This document shows, one piece after another, positions 40,345 through 49,288 of a DNA stretch of 64,000 nucleotides. The notes under the pieces are model-generated. The model had not been told where the DNA came from. It ran no database searches and was given only the letters and a program-made list of their open reading frames with translations. The first letter of the stretch is position 1. The number at the start of each line of letters is the position of its first letter. Source of the stretch: an endosymbiont of Escarpia spicata (GTDB lineage: Bacteria > Pseudomonadota > Gammaproteobacteria > Chromatiales > Chromatiaceae); contig QFXE01000018.1 of NCBI GenBank assembly GCA_003349915.1, positions 145,565-209,564 on the forward strand, in the 5' to 3' direction. The position numbers and the translations under genes are program-made.

Positions 40345-40722
40345 GTGGCTGTCGTAGAGCTGACCAAAGAAAATTTTGAAGAGACCATCTCCAACAACGA
40401 TTTTGTGATTATCGATTTCTGGGCGCCTTGGTGTGGTCCCTGCCGCTCCTTCGCGCCGACCTATGAGAAGGTTTCAGAGGATCATTCTGAGATCGTCTTT
40501 GCCAAGGTCAATACAGAGGATGAGCAGGAGCTGGCGATGCAGTTCCAGGTTCGTTCCATACCGACCCTGATGATTTTCCGGGATCAGATCATCATCTTTT
40601 CCCAGCCCGGTGCACTGCCTGAGTCAGCTTTCAAGGAGCTGATTGGCCAAGCCGGTGGGCTGGACATGGACGAGGTCCGTACCCAGATCGAGGCGGAACA
40701 GAAGGGCGGGCAGAACGCCTGA
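40345..40722 (+). CDS. Thioredoxin-family protein
   Basis: The 125-residue protein has the thioredoxin fold with active site W29-C30-G-P-C33 (DFWAPWCGPCRSFAPTYEKV) and the cis-proline loop VRSIPTLMIFRD. Compared with standard TrxA it has about 18 extra C-terminal residues (MDEVRTQIEAEQKGG). The start is GTG, with AAGAGG six bases upstream. It is probably a dedicated reductant; the target is unknown. Confidence 0.93.
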   Translation: MAVVELTKENFEETISNNDFVIIDFWAPWCGPCRSFAPTYEKVSEDHSEIVFAKVNTEDEQELAMQFQVRSIPTLMIFRDQIIIFSQPGALPESAFKELIGQAGGLDMDEVRTQIEAEQKGGQNA

Positions 40723-40742
40723 TTAATCCACTGAATGAAGAG

Positions 40743-40778
40743 AAAACCCCGGTAGTCCCGACTGCCGGGGTTTTTTTT
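40743..40778 (+). terminator. Rho-independent terminator after the thioredoxin gene
   Basis: AACCCCGGTAGTCCCGACTGCCGGGGTT with a T8 run; CCCCGG(T/C)AGT pairs with ACTGCCGGGG. Confidence 0.94.
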
Positions 40779-40828
40779 ATGGGGCATGCAGCTAAAATTC
40801 ATATGCATCGATCACCGGTTTCAGGATC

Positions 40829-41317
40829 ATGAGAGCACCTTACTACCCCTGGAGTTTAAGAAGTCTGCTGAGTGGGCGGCCATCGATTGGAGTGGTGATC
40901 GACCTCAGCGAAGAGAACTATACCCTGCTGATGCGCATGGCCCCGGAACTGCACTTGATCAAAGGCGAGCTGCTCTCATGCCTTGACCACGGCATGGATC
41001 TGCATCTGGAGATCAAGGAGCAGACGCCATACACAACACTTCTCCATTTGACCTACTATTTTCCTCATGACACCGGGCACTATCCCGACCCTGACGCAAT
41101 GTTGCGTGTCTATCACGATTCAAGACAGGTGGATGTGATCGATATTCGCCAGTCAGCACTGCCTCTCAAACGCTGGGGCGACAACCCAACGCTCGAACAA
41201 CGTTGGAAAATCAATCTCTTTCTCTCTAAATGGCTGGCTTATTGCGTGCTGCAGGGGCACAGTTTCAACCTGGGAGGGGCAGAGTTTTCCGGGGTCCATG
41301 CCTTCGAAGCACTATAG
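40829..41317 (+). CDS. DUF1249 protein (YqiB-like)
   Basis: The 162-residue product matches DUF1249: LSEENYTLLMRMAPELHLIK, TTLLHLTYYF, MLRVYHDSRQVDVIDIRQ, and LEQRWKINLFLSKWLAYCVL. Members are small cytosolic proteins of unknown function, widespread in gammaproteobacteria. Several upstream residues before LSEENY differ from the family, so the true start could be internal. Confidence 0.85.
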   Translation: MRAPYYPWSLRSLLSGRPSIGVVIDLSEENYTLLMRMAPELHLIKGELLSCLDHGMDLHLEIKEQTPYTTLLHLTYYFPHDTGHYPDPDAMLRVYHDSRQVDVIDIRQSALPLKRWGDNPTLEQRWKINLFLSKWLAYCVLQGHSFNLGGAEFSGVHAFEAL

Positions 41318-41425
41318 GCAATAACATTGTTTCTCAACTGTTAACAACACTGTAGAATCCCCGGGTGCTTCGGCAAGGGTGAATGCAAATGCGGGACGCT
41401 GCTTTTCAGTGTTTATGGGGATTCT

Positions 41426-42073
41426 ATGATTCGGGTATTGCTGGTTGACGATCATGAGTTGGTGCGAACCGGTGTCAAGGGTATTCTCGAACGTGCCTCT
41501 GATATTGAAGTCGTTGCAGAGGCAGCCAACGGTGAAGATGCGCTGCAGATGGTCCAACAGGCCTCTCCCAATGTCGTTTTGATGGATGTGAATATGCCGG
41601 GCATCGGTGGTATCGAGGCGACCCGGCGCATCCTGCGTATCAATCCTGCCATGAAAGTCATAGCATTGACCGTACTCGATGACGATCCATTTCCCGCCCG
41701 GCTAAACGAGGTTGGGGCCGCAGGATACCTTACAAAAGGTTGTCCGGCGGACGAGATGATCAAAGCGATCCGCACCGTCCACCGGGGCGAACCCTATGTC
41801 TCGTCGGAGATGGCGAGAAAACATATTCTTACCGATTGGAAGCGTCACTCCGCAACGCCTTTCCAGGAACTCTCATCACGGGAGATGCAGGTCATGCTGC
41901 TAATCCTGGAGGGTCAACGCAATCAGGAGATCTCGGACGGGCTTTGCCTGAGTCCGAAAACCGTCAGTACCTACCGTCAGCGCATATACGAGAAACTCGG
42001 TGTGCGTAACGATGTGGAACTGACCCGTCTCGCCTATCGTTACGGTATCCTCAACGACAACGGTCAGAGCTGA
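41426..42073 (+). CDS. uvrY: GacA/UvrY-type response regulator
   Basis: The 215-residue regulator has a receiver domain (VDDHELVR, phosphoacceptor D54 in LMDVNMPG, lysine in YLTKG) and a LuxR/FixJ-type helix-turn-helix (LSSREMQVMLLILEGQRNQE, LCLSPKTVSTYRQRIYEKLG). The order uvrY/gacA-(UDG)-uvrC-pgsA identifies it as the partner of a BarA/GacS kinase encoded elsewhere. GacA drives transcription of CsrB/RsmZ-type sRNAs that titrate CsrA; a candidate sRNA of that type lies at 53338. Its stop overlaps the UDG start (TGATG). Confidence 0.95.
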   Translation: MIRVLLVDDHELVRTGVKGILERASDIEVVAEAANGEDALQMVQQASPNVVLMDVNMPGIGGIEATRRILRINPAMKVIALTVLDDDPFPARLNEVGAAGYLTKGCPADEMIKAIRTVHRGEPYVSSEMARKHILTDWKRHSATPFQELSSREMQVMLLILEGQRNQEISDGLCLSPKTVSTYRQRIYEKLGVRNDVELTRLAYRYGILNDNGQS

Positions 42074-42696
42074 TGCCGTTCAATCCGGAGTGCCGCCTCT
42101 GCCCGAGGTTGGCGACCTTTCTCGATCAAGTCAAAGCCGACTATCCAGTCTACCATGCGCATCCGGTAGCCCCGTTTGGCGCCTCTGACGCCCAGCTGCT
42201 CATCGTTGGACTTGCGCCAGGTATGCACGGAGCGAATGCAACCGGCCGTCCATTTACCGGTGACCATGCCGGCATCCTGCTCTATGAAACGCTGCACAGG
42301 TTCGGTTTCGCCAGCGCCCCGGAATCCCGCGCTGCGGATGATGGACTGACACTGCACAACTGCCGTATCACCAATGCGGTGAAGTGCCTGCCGCCGCAGA
42401 ACAAACCCGTGGGTGCGGAGATCAACGCCTGCAACGACTTTCTTCGGGAGGAGTTGCAGATGCTTGCAGGGAACAGCGTGATCCTTGCGCTCGGTTCCAT
42501 TGCCCATAAGGCGGTAGTGAAAGCCTGCGATGGCAGGCAGAAGGACTACCTTTTTGGCCACGCCGCCGAGCATCAACTACCCAACGGGTTGCGGCTGCTC
42601 GATTCCTACCACTGCAGCCGTTACAACACCCAGACCAAACGCCTTACCACCGAGATGTTTCAAGACGTCTTCGCCCGCGCAAGAGACCTGCTCTAA
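42073..42696 (+). CDS. Uracil-DNA glycosylase, Fe-S family (type 4/5)
   Basis: The 207-residue protein has N-terminal CRLCPRL and later cysteines (AVKCLPPQNKP, INACNDFL) that would bind a 4Fe-4S cluster, the uracil-binding motif LIVGLAPGMHGANATGRPFT and the C-terminal DSYHCSRYN motif. The GLAPGMHGANATGRPF loop fits type 5 (UDGb) better than type 4. It removes uracil or deaminated bases from DNA. Placement between uvrY and uvrC puts two DNA repair genes under the same operon. Confidence 0.9.
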   Translation: MPFNPECRLCPRLATFLDQVKADYPVYHAHPVAPFGASDAQLLIVGLAPGMHGANATGRPFTGDHAGILLYETLHRFGFASAPESRAADDGLTLHNCRITNAVKCLPPQNKPVGAEINACNDFLREELQMLAGNSVILALGSIAHKAVVKACDGRQKDYLFGHAAEHQLPNGLRLLDSYHCSRYNTQTKRLTTEMFQDVFARARDLL

Positions 42697-42714
42697 CCCG
42701 GTATACTACGCCGC

Positions 42715-44547
42715 ATGAGTGAGACCCCGTCCAACCCCGGTTTTGATGCGAAGACTTTTCTCTCGACACTGACCACCCGTCCCGGTGTCTACCGGATGTT
42801 GGGCCAGGATGACAAACTCCTTTATGTCGGCAAAGCGAAGAACCTGAAAAAGCGGGTCAGCAGCTACTTCAGCCGCTCTCTGAACCGGCGTATCCAGCTG
42901 ATGGTCTCCCAGATCGAGGGCATCGAGGTGGTGGTGACCCATACCGAAGCGGAAGCGCTGATCCTGGAAAACAACCTGATCAAGTCGCTGAAGCCCAAGT
43001 ACAACATTCTGCTGCGGGACGACAAGAGCTATCCCTACATCCATCTCTCCACTGACCAGAAGTTTCCCCGTCTGAGCTTTCGGCGTGGTGCCCGCACGGG
43101 TAAGGGGCGCTATTTTGGTCCCTATCCCAGCGCTGGTTCGACCCGCGAAACACTGCAGATTCTGCAAAAACTCTTCTCCGTGCGTCAGTGCGAGGAGAGT
43201 TTCTTCCGCAATCGCTCCCGGCCCTGCCTGCAGTATCAGATCAAACGGTGTGATGCCCCCTGCGTCGACTTGGTCGATGAAGAGACCTACGCCAAAGATG
43301 TGCGACATGCGGTGCTTTTTCTGGAAGGCAAGGCCAACCGTGTGATCGATGAGCTGGTGGCGCGCATGGAGTCAGCCTCCCAGACGCAGGCGTTTGAAAT
43401 GGCGGCGCTCTACCGGGATCAGATCAAACGGCTGCGGCGTATTCAGGAACGCCAGTATGTCAGCGGGGAGGGCGGCGATCTCGATATCGTGGCGGTCTCC
43501 CTGATAGGAAGCAGTGCCTGTGTGCAGGTCTTTTTTATCCGCTCAGGACGCAATCTGGGCAATAAGAGTTTCTATCCGGGGATACCATCCAGAGCCAATG
43601 AAGCCAGTGTGCTGTCGGCGTTTGTTTCTCAATACTATCTCGACAAACCGGTGCCTTCCGAGATTATCCTTAATAAGGAACCGACGGACAGGGTCCTGCT
43701 GCAAGAGGTGTTAAGTAACCAGTCGGGGCACAAAGTGCGTATCAGTAGCCGGGTCAGAGGCGAGCGGGCTCGCTGGCTCAGGATGGCCGAAGGCAATGCG
43801 GCGCTGGCGCTCAAGGCCCGGTTAGCCAGCCGTATCGATATGGAAGGACGGCTGGAAGCACTGCAACAGGCACTGGACCTGCCGGAGCTACCCGCACGCA
43901 TGGAGTGTTTCGACATCAGCCATACCCGAGGTGAACTGACCGTGGCCTCCTGCGTGGTGTTCAACGAGCAGGGACCGCTGAAGTCCGACTATCGCCGTTT
44001 CAATATTGAGGGGATCACACCGGGAGACGACTATGCTGCCATGCAGCAGGCGCTGGAACGCCGCTACACCCGTATCAAAAAAGGTGAGGTGCCGTTACCG
44101 GATATCCTCTTCATCGACGGCGGCAGGGGGCAGATCGGCGTGGTGGAGGAGAGTCTGCGGGAGTTGGGGATTTCCGGATTGACGCTGGTAGGCGTGGCCA
44201 AGGGAGCGGATCGAAAAGCAGGAATGGAGCAGCTCTTCTTGTTAGGCAGCAGTACGCCGATTATACTGCCTGCGGACTCCCCCGCGCTGCATCTGGTTCA
44301 GCAGATTCGGGATGAGGCCCACCGCTTCGCCATCACCGCTCATCGACAGCGTCGAGAGCGTAAACGCAGAACCTCGGTGTTGGAGGAGATCCCCGGCATC
44401 GGTCCCAAACGGCGCCAAAGGCTGCTGAGACAGTTCGGTGGTCTGCAGGAGCTTGCCCGGGCCGGCATCGAGGATATATCGCGGGTGGAGGGCGTTAGCC
44501 AGAAGCTTGCGGAACAGATTTACCAGACCTTTCATGGAGAAGATTAA
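42715..44547 (+). CDS. uvrC: Excinuclease ABC subunit C
   Basis: The 610-residue nuclease makes both incisions in nucleotide excision repair. Domains: N-terminal GIY-YIG (PGVYRMLGQDDKLLYVGKAK), UVR motif (about 205-240), RNase H-like endonuclease with MECFDISHTRGE and LFIDGGRGQIG, and C-terminal double helix-hairpin-helix (LEEIPGIGPKRRQRLLRQFG). It starts 18 bases after the UDG gene. Confidence 0.98.
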   Translation: MSETPSNPGFDAKTFLSTLTTRPGVYRMLGQDDKLLYVGKAKNLKKRVSSYFSRSLNRRIQLMVSQIEGIEVVVTHTEAEALILENNLIKSLKPKYNILLRDDKSYPYIHLSTDQKFPRLSFRRGARTGKGRYFGPYPSAGSTRETLQILQKLFSVRQCEESFFRNRSRPCLQYQIKRCDAPCVDLVDEETYAKDVRHAVLFLEGKANRVIDELVARMESASQTQAFEMAALYRDQIKRLRRIQERQYVSGEGGDLDIVAVSLIGSSACVQVFFIRSGRNLGNKSFYPGIPSRANEASVLSAFVSQYYLDKPVPSEIILNKEPTDRVLLQEVLSNQSGHKVRISSRVRGERARWLRMAEGNAALALKARLASRIDMEGRLEALQQALDLPELPARMECFDISHTRGELTVASCVVFNEQGPLKSDYRRFNIEGITPGDDYAAMQQALERRYTRIKKGEVPLPDILFIDGGRGQIGVVEESLRELGISGLTLVGVAKGADRKAGMEQLFLLGSSTPIILPADSPALHLVQQIRDEAHRFAITAHRQRRERKRRTSVLEEIPGIGPKRRQRLLRQFGGLQELARAGIEDISRVEGVSQKLAEQIYQTFHGED

Positions 44548-44548
44548 T

Positions 44549-45133
44549 ATGTGGAACATCCCCAATCTTCTCACTTTGCTGCGGATCGTTCTGATACCGG
44601 TCTTCGTGCTGATTTTCTATCTGCCGGTTGAGTGGGCGCGGATAGGCTGCGCTGCTGTTTTTGCTCTGGCAGCAGTTACAGACTGGCTGGATGGATTTCT
44701 GGCCCGCCGCTGGGGGCAGGTGTCGCCCTTTGGAGCCTTTCTTGATCCGGTTGCCGACAAGCTGATGGTAGCCGTTGCCCTGTTATTGCTGGTGCAGTCG
44801 GAACCCACCCCCTGGCTGGCGCTTCCCGCCGCCATCATTATCGGACGAGAGATCACCATATCGGCCCTGCGGGAGTGGATGGCCGCACTGGGGGCTCGAG
44901 CTCAGGTGGCGGTGTCTGTCATTGGAAAATTCAAAACTGCGGCTCAGATGTTGGCTATTCTGCTGCTGATTATTCAGCAAGACTTGTGGGGATTGCCGAT
45001 CCATACAGTCGGTTTTGTTCTGCTCTATATCTCGGCGATTCTGACGCTCTGGTCGATGGTCATCTACCTGCGTGCAGCCTGGCCCAGTCTGATGGGCAAG
45101 GTTGTGGTTGAGGGTGAATTGGAAAAAGAGTGA
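44549..45133 (+). CDS. pgsA: CDP-diacylglycerol-glycerol-3-phosphate 3-phosphatidyltransferase
   Basis: The 194-residue membrane enzyme makes phosphatidylglycerophosphate. It has the CDP-alcohol phosphotransferase motif DWLDGFLARRWGQVSPFGAF-LDPVAD (D..DG.AR..G..D..D pattern). I choose the ATG at 44549: the uvrC stop is directly before it and GGAGA lies eight bases upstream; the N-terminus MWNIPNLLTLLRIVLIP aligns with E. coli PgsA. An ATG at 44534 is possible but lies inside uvrC. Confidence 0.97.
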   Translation: MWNIPNLLTLLRIVLIPVFVLIFYLPVEWARIGCAAVFALAAVTDWLDGFLARRWGQVSPFGAFLDPVADKLMVAVALLLLVQSEPTPWLALPAAIIIGREITISALREWMAALGARAQVAVSVIGKFKTAAQMLAILLLIIQQDLWGLPIHTVGFVLLYISAILTLWSMVIYLRAAWPSLMGKVVVEGELEKE

Positions 45134-45186
45134 ATGTAGGCCTGATTTAGTGCACCTTCAACGTGATAATTACGGATTTAGCCAGA

Positions 45187-45267
45187 ATGTAGGGTGCGCC
45201 GTGCGCACCGAGATTGGCGTGAGTACCGTGATTACGGCTTGTTTTGGTGCGCATAGCGCACCCTACA
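45187..45267. repeat. Inverted GTGCGC-type repeat after pgsA
   Basis: TGTAGGGTGCGCCGTGCGCACC at the left is mirrored by GGTGCGCATAGCGCACCCTACA at the right, about 35 bases apart. Each arm is itself a palindrome (GGTGCGC..GCGCACC). Confidence 0.75.
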
Positions 45268-45280
45268 TACCCTCATTTCT

Positions 45281-45352
45281 AGCGTAGCGGATCCGGCATC
45301 AGCTAATCACTCATGGTGTATTTCACCTGATCCGCTGCGTTTGATCAGGCCA
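45281..45352. repeat. REP-like repeats, partial inverted pair (copies 7 and 8)
   Basis: AGCGTAGCGGATCCGGCA (left, incomplete) and CCTGATCCGCTGCG then TTTGATCAGGCC (45326-45352). They belong to the same family as the copies at 22635-35354. Together with the preceding element they fill most of the pgsA to 45397 gap (264 bp). Confidence 0.72.
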
Positions 45353-45396
45353 GCAGATTATTGGTATTACCTGCATGTAAATCCTAGACTAAGGGT

Positions 45397-48300
45397 ATGC
45401 CAACCAGCCGCAGGATCTTTGTTGCTATCCTGATTCTGGGCGCCTATTCCCAGATCGTGCAGGCTCTTCTGATCAGGGAGGGGCTGGTGGTCTTCTACGG
45501 CAACGAAGTCAGTCTGGGTGCCTTCTTCGGCAGCTGGCTCTTCTGGCTGGCGCTGGGTTCCCTGCTGGTGGTGCGTTGGCGGGAACGGCCTATGGTGCAG
45601 GATCCTCTGCCCTGGATCAGTCGCCTGTTGCTACTGCTACCTTTGGTACTGATCCTGCAGGTGTTGATGTTGCGCACCGTCCGTCTGCTGTTGGGTTTCG
45701 CCTTTCCACTGGCATGCAAAGCGTTGCGGGATTTTGCCGGTGATGGGGGGAATCAGGAAACCGTCAGGGATATCTCCCGGCTCTACATCGCGGATGCACT
45801 GGGGGCCCTGTTGGGCGGGGTGTTCTTCACCTTTGTCTTTATACAGTGGTTGGGAATCACCGGTACGCTCGGGGTGACTACCCTGTTGCTGGCGGTCACA
45901 GCGCTAAAAATAAAAAGAGGCAACGCCGGACCACGCTGGCCAGCCACCCTGTTGGCAGTTCTCGGTTTTATCATTGCTTTGCCTGTCGTCACTCCCTGGC
46001 TCGACCGGCAGATGGAGACCCTGCGTTTTTCCACCTTGCAGCCGGGCCTGGAGTTGTTCGATGCCACGGAGACTCGCTACGGGCATTTGGCTATTGCGGG
46101 CTTTGGCGAGCAGACGACGCTGGTGAACAACGGCCAAGTGGCAGAGAGTTTTCCCTTGCCGCTCGAGATTCGTCAGCAGGCTGCCTATCTCATGTCCCAG
46201 GCGACAGGTGCCAAACGGATACTGCTGTTCGGCGGATTTGCCAGTGGCCTGGCGGTGGAGCTGTTGCACTATCCGGTCACCCGAATCGACGTGGTGGAGG
46301 AGGATGAGCAGGCCTTCCGGAAAGTCATGCCATATCTGCCGGAGCAGAGCCGCAAGGCACTGGCCGATCCCCGTGTCCAACTCCACTTCATGGATGGTCG
46401 ACGCTATCTCAACAGCTTGCCGGCGGCCGAACACTACAATCTGGTGTTGGTGCTCAATGCGACGCCTTCCAGCGCCTACAGCAACCGCTATTTTACCTCG
46501 GAGTTCTATCAGGGCGTGCGGCATCAACTCGCGCCAGACGGTGTGTTTTGCACTTGTGTGAGTGGCGCCTCCAACTATCTCGGACGTACAATCCGCAGTT
46601 TCAGCGGGTCGATCTTTCGCACACTAAAGGAGGTGCTGCCAAATGTCGCAGTCGCACCCGGTGACAACTATCTCTTCTGTGCATCCAGCGCTGCCGGACG
46701 AGTGACTGAATCAGCGTCGGAGCTGGAATCGCGCTATCTGGATATCCCGCTCGAAGTTCATCGGTTCCCGGCGAAAGTCTTCTACACGATCCTGCCGGAA
46801 GAGGAGGTGCGTTTTGTACGGGATCAGCTGGAGCAACCCGGCAGTGAACGCAACAGCGATGCACGGCCCGTAACCTACTACCTGAACATGCTGTTGTGGG
46901 GACAGTTCAGCGCCTCTGGCTTTGCCGACTGGATGGAACAGTTGCGTAGTGTGGGAATCTGGGCTTATCTGCTGCCGATGTTGCTGTTTCTTATGCTCTG
47001 GCTGCTGCGCGCTTCACTTGAAGGTGGTCAACGCGCCGGTCGTCTGCGCAAGGCATCCACGTTGATCCTCTTTGTGCTTGGACTGGTTGCTATGGCCGCA
47101 CAGCTTGCCGTGCTGTTCAGTTACCAGTCCCATGTCGGCTTTATGTTTGAGCGGGTGGCCCTGCTCAATGGGCTTTTTATGACGGGTCTGGCGCTAGGGG
47201 CAGGGGCGGGCAGTCTGCTGGCTCGTGCCGATCGTCCTGCCCTCTGCCTGGGGGGCGTACTGATTCTGGTGACCTCGGTTCTGGTTGCGCTGCCTCATCT
47301 GTTGAATTGGTTTGGTCAATTGGCGATTGGCTGGCAGGAGTGGGGCTATCCTCTGATCTCGTTGCTGTTGGGCCTGCTGGTGGGCACAGGGTTTCCATTG
47401 GCAGTAAAGATCACCGAGTTGGAGCAGGCGGCGGTGGTGCGTAGCAGTGGCATTACCCAGGCGGCGGATAACCTGGGTGGTGCTGTTGGCGGATTGATGA
47501 CAGGTGCGTTGATGGTGCCGCTGCTTGGTATCGAGTGGAGCAGCTATCTGCTGGCGATCTTCACCCTATTGATGCTCCTGCCTTTGTTGTTTACTGCATT
47601 AGTGCCACAAGGAATGTCGCCACTACAGCTCAGGGGCAGACACGCCTTTCCCTGGCCCAATCTGGGATGGGGACTGGTTTTTCTCGTGCTGCTGAGTCTT
47701 GCCTGGGCACAGTATCAGCAGGTCATAAAACCTGCGCCTCAACTCCACTTCAGTGATCAATTGCTGGCCGCGGTCAGTGAATCGAGCATGTTTGAATTGA
47801 AGGAAAAGCCTTTCATTCACTATCTTGGGTCGGTTCCGAATGGCACGGCAGACACCGTTGCCCTGTCTACAATGGCGGTGGCTCCGGATGTATTGGGTTT
47901 TGCCGGGCCGCTCAACCTGCTGCTCTCCGTGGATGCAAAGGGGCGATTGCGGGGCGTGCGATATATCGATTCCAATGAGACCCCCTCCTATATTTCTGGC
48001 ATCGACGGTTGGCTCACCGGGCTTGCAGGAACGGATCTCTCGGCTGAATCATTATCACTTTCCCGTGTTGATGCCCTCACTGGTGCGACCGTCAGTAGCG
48101 AGGCGGCATTGGCATCGATCAACCAGACGGTTTATGTGGCAGGGAAAACCGCGTTTGGCAAAAGTTTTGCCCAAGTCGCATCTCAAGAGGAGGCACAATC
48201 CGCTTGGTACTCTCCTGCGTTTATGGTGACTGTGGGACTATTGCTGCTGTTTTTCCCCGTTTATCTTTCAGGCAGTGAAAACGGCAGATTAATCTATCAG

Positions 48301-48951
48301 TTCGCTGCCTTGATGATTCTTGGGTTTTGGCTCAACAGCCAGGTGACTGAGGTGGACCTGGTCAACCTGGGCTTGGGTTTTTTCGCCTCTGTTGCCAATA
48401 ATCCGCAACACTGGCTGTTGATCGGATTTGCGCTTGTTACGACAGTGATGTTTGGTCCTGTCTGGTGCGGCTATCTCTGTCCGTTCGGGGCATTGCAGGA
48501 GTTTGTCTCCCGAATCGGGCATCGGCTGGGCTTGCGCAGCTATGCCAGCCGCCCGTTGGATTCCCGGCTGCGGTTTTTGAAGTATCTGCTGCTCGGTTTT
48601 CTGTTGATTATGGTATGGGGTAGCGGTGATTCATCCTGGGCGCTATTCGATCCGATGCAGTATGTATTCGGTGAGCACTGGCCAGAATGGATGCTTGGAA
48701 TACTGCTGTTGGTCTTGCTGGGGGCGCTTTTTCACTACCGCTTTTGGTGCCGTTATCTCTGCCCTCTGGGGGCGTTTTTGGCCTTCGGCAATAAATTTGC
48801 CCTGTTGCAGCGACTGGCGCCGGAGCGCCGTTTCAAGCATTGCGACCTCGGAGTGCGGGAAACCTTCGACATCGACTGTATCCGTTGCAACCGCTGTCTT
48901 ACCGGTAGGGATACCCATGTCAAGCCCCGTGGATTCGGGAAGGAGAGATAG
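45397..48951 (+). CDS. Membrane fusion protein: spermidine-synthase-like + FMN-binding + NosR/NapH-type 4Fe-4S domains
   Basis: The 1184-residue protein joins three modules. Residues about 1-220 and 500-745 are clusters of membrane helices around a soluble spermidine-synthase-like Rossmann methyltransferase fold (about 225-440: ILLFGGFASGLAVELLHYP, RIDVVEEDEQAF, HFMDGRRYLNSLP). Residues about 780-920 are an exported FMN-binding domain of the RnfG/NqrC/NosR type with a flavinylation motif DALTGATVSS (T898 is the predicted attachment residue). The last 230 residues are polytopic with two CxxxCP motifs (C1024/C1028 in WCGYLCPFGAL; C1118/C1122 in WCRYLCPLGAF) and CIRCNRC close to the end. The C-terminal half would move electrons across or along the membrane. 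It heads the AmmeMemoRadiSam locus; the substrate is unknown. Confidence 0.85.
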   Translation: MPTSRRIFVAILILGAYSQIVQALLIREGLVVFYGNEVSLGAFFGSWLFWLALGSLLVVRWRERPMVQDPLPWISRLLLLLPLVLILQVLMLRTVRLLLGFAFPLACKALRDFAGDGGNQETVRDISRLYIADALGALLGGVFFTFVFIQWLGITGTLGVTTLLLAVTALKIKRGNAGPRWPATLLAVLGFIIALPVVTPWLDRQMETLRFSTLQPGLELFDATETRYGHLAIAGFGEQTTLVNNGQVAESFPLPLEIRQQAAYLMSQATGAKRILLFGGFASGLAVELLHYPVTRIDVVEEDEQAFRKVMPYLPEQSRKALADPRVQLHFMDGRRYLNSLPAAEHYNLVLVLNATPSSAYSNRYFTSEFYQGVRHQLAPDGVFCTCVSGASNYLGRTIRSFSGSIFRTLKEVLPNVAVAPGDNYLFCASSAAGRVTESASELESRYLDIPLEVHRFPAKVFYTILPEEEVRFVRDQLEQPGSERNSDARPVTYYLNMLLWGQFSASGFADWMEQLRSVGIWAYLLPMLLFLMLWLLRASLEGGQRAGRLRKASTLILFVLGLVAMAAQLAVLFSYQSHVGFMFERVALLNGLFMTGLALGAGAGSLLARADRPALCLGGVLILVTSVLVALPHLLNWFGQLAIGWQEWGYPLISLLLGLLVGTGFPLAVKITELEQAAVVRSSGITQAADNLGGAVGGLMTGALMVPLLGIEWSSYLLAIFTLLMLLPLLFTALVPQGMSPLQLRGRHAFPWPNLGWGLVFLVLLSLAWAQYQQVIKPAPQLHFSDQLLAAVSESSMFELKEKPFIHYLGSVPNGTADTVALSTMAVAPDVLGFAGPLNLLLSVDAKGRLRGVRYIDSNETPSYISGIDGWLTGLAGTDLSAESLSLSRVDALTGATVSSEAALASINQTVYVAGKTAFGKSFAQVASQEEAQSAWYSPAFMVTVGLLLLFFPVYLSGSENGRLIYQFAALMILGFWLNSQVTEVDLVNLGLGFFASVANNPQHWLLIGFALVTTVMFGPVWCGYLCPFGALQEFVSRIGHRLGLRSYASRPLDSRLRFLKYLLLGFLLIMVWGSGDSSWALFDPMQYVFGEHWPEWMLGILLLVLLGALFHYRFWCRYLCPLGAFLAFGNKFALLQRLAPERRFKHCDLGVRETFDIDCIRCNRCLTGRDTHVKPRGFGKER

Positions 48952-49021
48952 TGGTAATCGGGTAAAACACAGACCACTGCTTTCTGTCTAAACTGTTAGA
49001 AGAAAGCGGGAAATTTAGGCC

Positions 49022-49288
49022 ATGATTTCCATGTTACAAGCGATCCGGCATTGGCATAGCAGTGATTACAGACTCGTCGGGCTGTTGAGCCTGACGTTGG
49101 TCGTGATCGCGTTGTTTTTGGTCGGACAGCATGAGGCCGAGATGACTGGCTCAAGCTGGCGGCGTATCGATATGGAAATCTTTCAGGAAAGACTGGATAG
49201 CGGCAAGTTGAGCGCTCATGAAGCTGAATGGTTCCATGTCGCCAAACCAGCGGAGTTGCAGCTACGCAAGCCAGGGGGAACGCCATGA
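49022..49288 (+). CDS. Small single-span membrane protein in the AmmeMemoRadiSam locus
   Basis: The 88-residue product has one hydrophobic segment (LVGLLSLTLVVIALFLVG, about 18-36) and a soluble tail (WRRIDMEIFQERLDSGKLSA, then HEAEWFHVAKPAEL). No family is recognised. Its stop overlaps the start of the radical SAM gene (ATGA), so it is part of the operon. A second ATG lies nine bases downstream of the first. Confidence 0.72.
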   Translation: MISMLQAIRHWHSSDYRLVGLLSLTLVVIALFLVGQHEAEMTGSSWRRIDMEIFQERLDSGKLSAHEAEWFHVAKPAELQLRKPGGTP

